A stretch of DNA of 64,000 nt, taken from positions 450,667 through 514,666 of the forward strand of contig NZ_KB892001.1 of the NCBI RefSeq assembly GCF_000373645.1, in the 5' to 3' direction. A program made the translations under genes and the position numbers. Positions 58,611 through 64,000 of this stretch are shown here, piece by piece. Below the pieces are notes generated by a model. It worked only from the letters and a program-made list of their open reading frames with translations. It was not told the origin of the DNA and searched no databases. Position 1 is the first letter of the stretch. Each line of letters opens with the position of its first letter. The stretch is from Streptomyces sp. ATexAB-D23. GTDB taxonomy: Bacteria; Actinomycetota; Actinomycetes; Streptomycetales; Streptomycetaceae.

Positions 58611-59888
58611 ATGACCGTACAAGCCGGCACGGGCGCGGAGGACGTCCAGGATCGAAGGACTCACGCGGCCTTCGGTCTCTTCTACACGTCGTTCGTCGTG
58701 TCGGCCCTGGGCGACGCCTTCCGGCTCCTCGCCGTCAACGTATGGATCTTCAACGCCACTTCGGGCTCCACCGGTGCCCGGCTGCTCGTGGTGCTGCTGG
58801 CGAATCTGCCCGGGATGCTGCTCGGCGGCCTGTCCGGTGTCGTCGCGGACCGCTACGACAAGTACACCGTGCTCATCGCTTCCGACCTGGTCCGTACGGG
58901 GGTGGGGCTCGGGCTCGCGTGGTGCGCGCTCGATTCCCGTACGGTTCCCGCTCTCGTTCTGATCGCGGTGGGCAACGGCGTCGGCGTCTTCTTCAACAGT
59001 TCGTCGTTCTCGCTGCTGCCGCGGCTGGTGAGCGAGGAGCGGTTGCCGCGCGCCAACGGGTTCATGGAGACCGGGCAGTGGGTCGTGCAGATCGTGGGGC
59101 CGTCCCTCGCCGCGATCACCCTGGCGACCGGCTCCGCGAGTCTCGCCTTCGCCCTCGACAGCGCGTCCTTCATCGTGTCCGCCGTGATCCTCCGGTGCCT
59201 GCGCGGGGTGCTGAGGGCGCCGGGGCCGCAGCCGGTGGACGCCGGGCGGGCGGCGGGCGAGGAGGACGAGAGGGGCGGCGGGCACTGGGCGGACTTCACC
59301 GACGGCGTCAGGATCATCCGGCGGAGCAAGGACATCCGTGCGCTGCTGCTCGCGTCCTACGGGATCGCGTTCCTGACCGCCTGCACGAGCTACGGGCTGA
59401 TCTTCGTCGTCGCACGCACCTTCGCGCTGCACGCCTCGGCTCTCGGGTACATCTACTCGCTGAACGGAGCGGTCGCCGTGATCGCCGCGGTGCTGGCCAC
59501 CGCGCTGGCGAAACAGGCGTTCCTGGGGCGGCTCATGGCACTGTCGATGCTGGGGCTGTGCGTGGCACAGGTGGTCATGGGTGTGGCGCCGAACATCTAC
59601 GTGCTGGGAGTCGGTGTCGCCATCAGCGCCCTCGCCAACGCCCCGTACAACGTGTCGGTGACGTCCCTGTACATGAGCAGGATTCCGGCCGCGTATCTCG
59701 GCCGGGTCGAGGGCATCGACACGATGATCGACAACTTCATCAGCGTCTGCGGGTTCACGGCCGCTTCGGTGATCGTGCTGTGGTGGAACCCGCAGGCGAT
59801 CTTCCTGATATCGGCCGCCGTCGCCCTTCCCAGCCTGCTCCTCGCCTTCACGCGGGTGGCCGGGGAGGGCGCGGCGGGCGCCGAGTAG
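58611..59888 (+). CDS. MFS exporter
   Basis: A 425-residue protein, ATG 58611, about 12 membrane segments. MFS loop-like RYDKYTVLIASDLVRTG after helix 2, and a cytoplasmic central loop (~205-235). It resembles drug/siderophore exporters of the ENTS type. It lies 119 bp after the acetyltransferase, same strand, and may export the lasso peptide or give immunity; membership of the cluster is inferred. Convergent with the SulP gene with a 1-bp gap. Confidence 0.88.
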   Translation: MTVQAGTGAEDVQDRRTHAAFGLFYTSFVVSALGDAFRLLAVNVWIFNATSGSTGARLLVVLLANLPGMLLGGLSGVVADRYDKYTVLIASDLVRTGVGLGLAWCALDSRTVPALVLIAVGNGVGVFFNSSSFSLLPRLVSEERLPRANGFMETGQWVVQIVGPSLAAITLATGSASLAFALDSASFIVSAVILRCLRGVLRAPGPQPVDAGRAAGEEDERGGGHWADFTDGVRIIRRSKDIRALLLASYGIAFLTACTSYGLIFVVARTFALHASALGYIYSLNGAVAVIAAVLATALAKQAFLGRLMALSMLGLCVAQVVMGVAPNIYVLGVGVAISALANAPYNVSVTSLYMSRIPAAYLGRVEGIDTMIDNFISVCGFTAASVIVLWWNPQAIFLISAAVALPSLLLAFTRVAGEGAAGAE

Positions 59889-59889
59889 C

Positions 59890-61395
59890 TCAGTGCCCGC
59901 CCGTCAGCTCTCCGCTCAGGGTGCCGTGCAGGGCGGCGCTCGGCGGGTTGAGGCCCACGATCTCGACGGTCTTGCCGCGCTGGGCGTACTTCGTCTCGAT
60001 CGCGTCCAGGGCGGCGACCGATGAGGCGTCCCAGATGTGGGTGGCGGAGAGGTCGATGACGACCTTGTCCGGGTCGGTGGCGTAGGCGAAGCGGGTGACC
60101 AGGTCGTTGGAGGAGGCGAAGAAGAGTTCGCCGGTGACGGAGTAGACGACCTGGCCGCCGTCGGGGTCGGTGACCGCGGTGACGTCCGCCAGGTGTGCGA
60201 CGCGGCGGGCGAAGATGACCATCGCGGTGACGGAGCCGACGACGACGCCGATGGCGAGGTTGGACGTGGCGACCACGATGGCGACGGTGATGACCATGAC
60301 CGTCGTTTCGCCCACCGGCAGCCGGCGGAGGGTCTTCGGGGCGATGGAGTGCCAGTCGAACGTCGCGAACGAGACCATCACCATGACCGCGACCAGCGCC
60401 GCCATCGGGATGTCGGAGACGATCGGGCCGAAGGCGATGCAGAGCACCATCAGGAAGGAGCCGGCGAGGAAGGTGGAGAGGCGGGTGCGGGCCCCGGAGA
60501 CCCGCACGTTGATCATTGTCTGGCCGATCATGGCGCAGCCGCCCATGCCGCCGAAGAAGCCGGTGACGATGTTGGCGATGCCCTGGCCGATGGACTCGCG
60601 GGTCTTGTTGGAGCGGGTGTCGGTGATGTCGTCGACCAGCTGGGCGGTCATCAGGGATTCCATGAGGCCGACCAGGGCCATCGCCAGGGCGTAGGGGGCG
60701 ACGGTCGTCAGGGTGTCCAGGGTGAACGGCACGTCGGGCAGGCCGGGGACCGGCAGCGAGGAGGGCAGGTCGCCCTTGTCGCCGACGCTCGGGACCGCGA
60801 TGCCCGCCGCCAGGGTGATGGTGGTGAGGACGGCGATGGAGACCAGGGGCGCCGGGACCACCCGGGTGACCTTCGGGAAGAACACCATCAGCAGCAGGCC
60901 GCCGGCGATCAGCGGGTACACCGCCCAGGGCACGTCGTGCATCTCGGGCACCTGCGCCATGAAGATCAGGATGGCGAGGGCGTTGACGAAGCCGACCATC
61001 ACGGAGCGCGGGACGAACCGCATCAGCCTGGCGACGCCGAGGGCCCCCAGCACGATCTGGAAGAGGCCGGCCAGGATCACGGCCGCGATCAGGTAGCCGA
61101 AGCCGTGCTCGCGGTTCAGCGGGGCGATGACCAGGGCGACCGCGCCCGTCGCTGCGGAGATCATCGCGCGCCGGCCGCCGACGACCGAGATCGTGACCGC
61201 CATCGTGAAGGAGGCGAACAGGCCGATCGCGGGGTCCACCCCGGCAATGATCGAGAACGAGATCGCCTCCGGGATCAGGGCGAGCGCGACGACCAGACCG
61301 GCGAGGACCTCCGTACGCCACACCTTGGGGTCGGAGAGCCAGTCCGGTCGGAGGGAACGCAGCCGTGCTGTGGAGGAGAGCGCAGAAGCAGACAA
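59890..61395 (-). CDS. SulP-family anion transporter with STAS domain
   Basis: A 501-residue protein. TTG at 61395 is the only start compatible with full homology; no good ribosome site is visible. Membrane part: GLVVALALIPEAISFSIIAGVDP (~34), FFGGMGGCAMIGQTMINV (~285); C-terminal STAS-like domain (~410-495, KVVIDLSATHIWDASSVAALD). Transports sulfate, bicarbonate or similar anions. Confidence 0.92.
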   Translation of the reverse strand: MSASALSSTARLRSLRPDWLSDPKVWRTEVLAGLVVALALIPEAISFSIIAGVDPAIGLFASFTMAVTISVVGGRRAMISAATGAVALVIAPLNREHGFGYLIAAVILAGLFQIVLGALGVARLMRFVPRSVMVGFVNALAILIFMAQVPEMHDVPWAVYPLIAGGLLLMVFFPKVTRVVPAPLVSIAVLTTITLAAGIAVPSVGDKGDLPSSLPVPGLPDVPFTLDTLTTVAPYALAMALVGLMESLMTAQLVDDITDTRSNKTRESIGQGIANIVTGFFGGMGGCAMIGQTMINVRVSGARTRLSTFLAGSFLMVLCIAFGPIVSDIPMAALVAVMVMVSFATFDWHSIAPKTLRRLPVGETTVMVITVAIVVATSNLAIGVVVGSVTAMVIFARRVAHLADVTAVTDPDGGQVVYSVTGELFFASSNDLVTRFAYATDPDKVVIDLSATHIWDASSVAALDAIETKYAQRGKTVEIVGLNPPSAALHGTLSGELTGGH

Positions 61396-61701
61396 GAGGG
61401 CGTACCTGTCGGTCGGGCGCGCCCGGTCGCTGGGAGCGTGCGGGCGTACGGGGGCACGTGCGGGGACGAGAGGGGTGCGGAGGCGCGGGGCGGCGTGCCG
61501 GGTGGAGCCGGGGCTCAGGGGTGACGGGTCACGGCGGGCAGGCGGCGTTGCGGGGCGTCGTCGTCATCCGCTCGCTCGCTCTCTCTCCCACCGGAATTTC
61601 GGGCGCGTTCCTCGGCTCCGCCCCGTGGGGCGTGGAATGTACACACACGCGTACGCGTGGTCCCTGGCGCCAGACAACTGTACCTGCCCCGGCCGTGGCC
61701 C
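61396..61701. other. Upstream region of SulP gene
   Basis: About 300 bp with no supported gene. It contains an alternating TGTACACACACGCGTACGCG patch near 61638-61658. Likely promoter region for the SulP gene. Confidence 0.3.
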
Positions 61702-61870
61702 TCAGGGCCTGTCCGGCGGATCTTCGTGGATCAGCCCGCGGCGTCTGGTGCGTGCTATCGGCGTGCGCCAGAATCGCCCTCGTACTGGACGTACTTGGGT
61801 GATTCGGGCGCGCGGCGAGAGTGCGTGCCAGGCGTCGCGGGCCCGCGAAGATCCGCCGGACAGGCGCTAA
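61702..61870. mobile_element. MITE-like element B (169 bp)
   Basis: 25-bp terminal inverted repeats with 2 mismatches (61702-61726 and 61846-61870; GCCTGTCCGGCGGATCTTCG) enclose ~119 bp without coding capacity. Internal blocks such as GGATCAGC-CGCGGCGTC and TACTGGACGTACTTGGGTG match the minus-strand reading of element A, although the terminal repeats have diverged between the two. Same family, different end specificity. Confidence 0.8.
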
Positions 61871-62058
61871 GATCGTGCCCGTGAACACCGGACCGGCTGT
61901 AGGCCATTCACGGAACGGCTACCCGGTGGTGGGCTGAGCCCCCTCCGGACGCGCCTCGCGGCGCGTTCCGTATGCCTGGCACGGGGACCTCCCCGGGCTC
62001 GTACAGCGTGCGTTTCCCACTGTGCCGAGCCACGAAGAGATCACGAGGTCGTTCACCC
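61871..62058. other. Gap between MITE B and VOC gene
   Basis: 188 bp. An 18-codon frame from GTG 61881 and a small GC hairpin near 61951-61969 could be a leader peptide and attenuator, but the support is weak. Confidence 0.25.
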
Positions 62059-62433
62059 ATGTCCGTTTCGTTCAATCACACCATCATCGCCTCCAAGGAC
62101 CGCCACGCGTCCGCGCGGTTCTTCCGTGAACTGCTGGAGGTCGACGAGGCTCCCTCCTGGGGGCCGTTCGTCAACATTCAGCTCCCCGACGGCGTGCTGC
62201 TCCAGTTCGCCGAGCCGCCGGTCGAGATCCAGATGCAGCACTACGCGTTCCTCATCGACGACGAACTGTTCGACCGGGCCTACCAGCGGCTCACCGAGGG
62301 CGGGATCGAGCACTGGGCCGATCCGCAGATGACGCGGCCCGGGGAGACCAACACCGGGCACGGCGGGCGGGGCGTCTACTTCAAGGACCCCGCCGGTCAC
62401 GCGATCGAGCTGATCACCCGCCCCTATCTGTAA
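62059..62433 (+). CDS. VOC-family (glyoxalase fold) protein
   Basis: A 124-residue protein; ATG 62059 (MSVSFNHTIIASKDRHASAR). Typical beta-alpha-beta-beta-beta modules with metal-ligand positions His7, Glu/Gln in VLLQFAEP, and GVYFKDPAGHAIELI near the end. Function could be isomerase, dioxygenase or resistance-like; not determinable. Confidence 0.85.
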   Translation: MSVSFNHTIIASKDRHASARFFRELLEVDEAPSWGPFVNIQLPDGVLLQFAEPPVEIQMQHYAFLIDDELFDRAYQRLTEGGIEHWADPQMTRPGETNTGHGGRGVYFKDPAGHAIELITRPYL

Positions 62434-62464
62434 GCCGGATCTGTAGGCCGGATCTGTAGGCCGG
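62426..62464. repeat. 13-bp tandem repeat x3 at VOC gene end
   Basis: Three copies of ATCTGTAGGCCGG (the first with A for G) begin at 62426, 62439 and 62452. The first copy contains the VOC stop codon; the extra copies lie beyond it. Confidence 0.75.
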
Positions 62465-62525
62465 ACGGCGGAGAAAGGGCGGCGGCGGGGTCGCGGTGCA
62501 GGGAGGATGCGCCGAAGCTGGGGGG

Positions 62526-62966
62526 ATGAGTGAGCAGGCGCCCCCCGGCAACCCGGTCCCGCCGCCGCCTCCCCCGCGGCGGATGTGGCCCTGGGTGCTG
62601 CTGATGATCGCCGTGCTGCTGGCCCTCGCCGCGGGCGCGGCCTGGGCGGTGCTCTCCGACGTGATCCGCTCGGAGGGCTCGCGGACCGTGCACATCCGCT
62701 ACGAGGTCACGGGGTCCGCCCAGGACGTGGTGCTGACGTACAGCACCTGGCGGGGCGAGGAGCTGTCGACCGGGCGGCTGGCGCTGCGGTCGCTGCCGTG
62801 GGCCGGGGAACTGGACACGAAGGGGTTCATGAGCGGGGGCTCGTTCGTCGTCAGCGTGGGCCGGGGCGGTGGGGACGTCTCCTGCGCGGTGACCGTGGAC
62901 GACGGTACGCGGCGCACGGACTCGGCCTCCGGGGCGTTCGCCACGGCCACGTGTGACGGGTACTGA
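62526..62966 (+). CDS. MmpS-like membrane-anchored protein
   Basis: A 146-residue protein; ATG 62526. A Pro-rich N-terminus, one membrane helix (WPWVLLMIAVLLALAAGAAWAV, ~21-42), then an outside beta-rich domain (VHIRYEVTGSAQDVVLTYST, SFVVSVGRGGGDVSCAVTVD, ATC at the end) with two Cys that could pair. Resembles MmpS-type accessory proteins, but no MmpL gene is adjacent. Confidence 0.75.
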   Translation: MSEQAPPGNPVPPPPPPRRMWPWVLLMIAVLLALAAGAAWAVLSDVIRSEGSRTVHIRYEVTGSAQDVVLTYSTWRGEELSTGRLALRSLPWAGELDTKGFMSGGSFVVSVGRGGGDVSCAVTVDDGTRRTDSASGAFATATCDGY

Positions 62967-62972
62967 GACGAC

Positions 62973-63010
62973 GGGCGGGCGCCCCCACGGTTGCGCGGGG
63001 GCGCCCGCCC
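62973..63010. terminator. Hairpin terminator
   Basis: Perfect 14-bp stem (62973-62986 with 62997-63010), 10-nt loop, between convergent genes. A direct repeat of CGCCCG-CCCTTCGGTC follows at 63002-63037. Confidence 0.75.
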
Positions 63011-63035
63011 CTTCGGTCGGCGCCCGTCCCTTCGG

Positions 63036-63332
63036 TCAGCGGCCGTAGCGGATGAGGGCGCGGACCATGCGGCAGGTGGTGTCGGACGGCGGGTGGATGC
63101 CGAGGCGCTCGGCGGTCGTGCGTATCCGGGCGTTGTTCGCACTGGACGGGAGGTAGACGCCGGAGTCCAGCAGGGCGATGGCCAGGCGCATCGCCTTGAG
63201 GCGGCGGTTGTGCGAGACATACCACTCGCGGGGGCGGCCGGCGGGGAGCGGCTTCTTCCTCAGGGGCTGGAACGGGGTCTTGGTCGGCGGCGTCTTGGTC
63301 AGCGGCTCGGTCGTGACTGCGGCAACGGCCAT
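63036..63332 (-). CDS. Conserved hypothetical protein
   Basis: A 98-residue basic protein; ATG 63332 with AGGAGG upstream. A Thr/Pro/Lys-rich start (TKTPPTKTPFQPL), then REWYVSHNRRLKAMRLAIALLD and SANNARIRTTAERLG...CRMVRALIRYGR. The C-terminal part may be a helical DNA- or RNA-binding segment. No known domain. Confidence 0.75.
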   Translation of the reverse strand: MAVAAVTTEPLTKTPPTKTPFQPLRKKPLPAGRPREWYVSHNRRLKAMRLAIALLDSGVYLPSSANNARIRTTAERLGIHPPSDTTCRMVRALIRYGR

Positions 63333-63473
63333 GGGCAACCTCCTGGCGCGGTGGCGGTACTCCTGGGAACCCTCACGAACTACCCCCCATTTTACCGCCG
63401 GGCACTGACAATCGCCCCTGGCCAGAGGGGTTTTCGTGGGTCTTCCGCGCGTCCGTCCCGTACCTTTGGCCCC

Positions 63474-63833
63474 ATGGAGATCTGGATCAATCCCGCCTGT
63501 TCCAAGTGCCGCAGCGCGGTGCGGCTGCTCGACGCCGAGGGGGCCGACTACACGGTCCGCCGTTACCTGGAGGACGTGCCTTCGCCCGAGGAGATCCGGG
63601 CCGTGCTCGACCGGCTCGGGCTCGAACCGTGGGACATCGCGCGGACCCAGGAGGCGGACGCGAAGGAGCTGGGCCTCAAGGACTGGCCGCGCGACGCGGA
63701 GGCCCGGGAGCGGTGGATCACCGCGCTCGCCGATCACCCGAAGCTGATCCAGCGGCCCATCATCACGGCGCAGGACGGTACCGCCGTCGTCGCCCGCACC
63801 GACGAGGCGGTCCGGGACGCGATGGGCCGCTGA
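63474..63833 (+). CDS. ArsC/Spx-family thioredoxin-fold protein
   Basis: A 119-residue protein. N-terminal INPACSKCRSAVRLLDAEGA has the CxxC thiol motif; LGLEPWDIARTQE, then HPKLIQRPIITAQDG with the Arg-Pro of ArsC-like proteins. Annotated as arsenate reductase-type in many genomes, but no ars genes are nearby, so a redox or regulatory role is equally likely. Confidence 0.87.
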   Translation: MEIWINPACSKCRSAVRLLDAEGADYTVRRYLEDVPSPEEIRAVLDRLGLEPWDIARTQEADAKELGLKDWPRDAEARERWITALADHPKLIQRPIITAQDGTAVVARTDEAVRDAMGR

Positions 63834-63843
63834 GCAGCCGCCG

Positions 63844-64000
63844 CTACTCCCCCGTGCCCGCCAGCGCCTCCGCCTCGGCCAGCAGTTCGGTGAGGCGGAG
63901 GCCGAAGCGTACGTCGCAGGGGTGGGCCTCGCCCGTGCGCACCGAGGTGATCAGCGCGTCCACCGCCGCCGCGAACGCCTCCACCGCGCCGTCCCACTTC
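63844..64000 (-). CDS. Possible Gfo/Idh/MocA oxidoreductase, C-terminal end (cut by window)
   Basis: The last ~52 codons of a minus-strand gene ending at TAG 63844-63846. The tail AAAVDALITSVRTGEAHPCD, then VRFGLRLTELLAEAEAL, is typical of the C-terminus of Gfo/Idh/MocA dehydrogenases. The rest lies beyond the window. Confidence 0.5.
   Translation of the reverse strand, partial: KWDGAVEAFAAAVDALITSVRTGEAHPCDVRFGLRLTELLAEAEALAGTGE

Noticed and set aside
61881-61969. An 18-codon leader peptide with attenuator upstream of the VOC gene
   Set aside because: No ribosome site, no run of regulatory codons, and the hairpin is imperfect. Mentioned only as a gap description.
1-64000. tRNA, rRNA, tmRNA or CRISPR arrays
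   Set aside because: Scanning by eye for T-loop-like GTTCGA patterns and regularly spaced repeats gave no credible case; the repeats found are MITEs, hairpins or short tandem copies. A structured-RNA search was not possible.

Overview
The window is high-GC actinobacterial DNA, almost certainly a Streptomyces chromosome. The signs are strong third-position G/C bias, many GTG starts, 4-bp ATGA overlaps, rare TTA codons placed in regulatory or accessory genes, and a core gene order (pspA, cobUTS, pepA, lpd, sucB, aceE, lipB, lipA, DUF4191, RDD, glnA) that I recall from other Streptomyces. No tRNA, rRNA or CRISPR array was found.

Left accessory region (1-12.9 kb). A truncated TPR protein is translationally coupled to a small CHAT protease-like protein whose expected catalytic His is Arg. 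Next come a WhiJ-like XRE/DUF5753 regulator with two nearly identical DUF397 genes, then a 1685-residue caspase-NACHT-TPR protein. That protein shares a distinctive C-terminal domain with the truncated TPR protein. A second WhiJ-type module follows (XRE regulator, DUF397, DUF574 methyltransferase, RsbW-like ATPase). Decayed genes lie among these: a TetR fragment, an IS5-family transposase fragment and a solo transposon end. The set looks like a signalling, programmed-death or defence island.

Conserved core (13-52.7 kb). An RND exporter sits beside a two-component system. It is followed by PspA/PspAA, a DUF3043 membrane protein with a methyltransferase, and an HtrA-like lipoprotein protease. 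Cobalamin genes come next: an MBL-CobU fusion, cobT and cobS, with an MprF-like lysyltransferase and membrane proteins between them. Then come leucyl aminopeptidase and the 2-oxoacid dehydrogenase/lipoate block (lpd, sucB, a GntR regulator, aceE; later lipB and lipA). These fit together: LipB and LipA make the lipoyl groups carried by SucB, which works with AceE and Lpd. glnA closes the core and has a GlnR box upstream. A glycosyltransferase has been inserted between DUF4191 and RDD, next to a 26-bp perfect hairpin and a 166-bp MITE-like element.

Right accessory region (52.8-59.9 kb). This is a lasso peptide cluster of the acetylated (albusnodin) type. It has a 46-residue precursor with core GQGGGQSEDKRRAYNC, an asparagine-synthase-like cyclase, a B2-type leader peptidase, a GNAT acetyltransferase and an MFS exporter. 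It is flanked by a TTA-containing XRE/TPR regulator overlapping another GNAT gene, and by two small genes. The window ends with a SulP transporter, a second copy of the MITE family, a VOC protein, an MmpS-like protein, an ArsC/Spx-like protein and the edge of an oxidoreductase gene.
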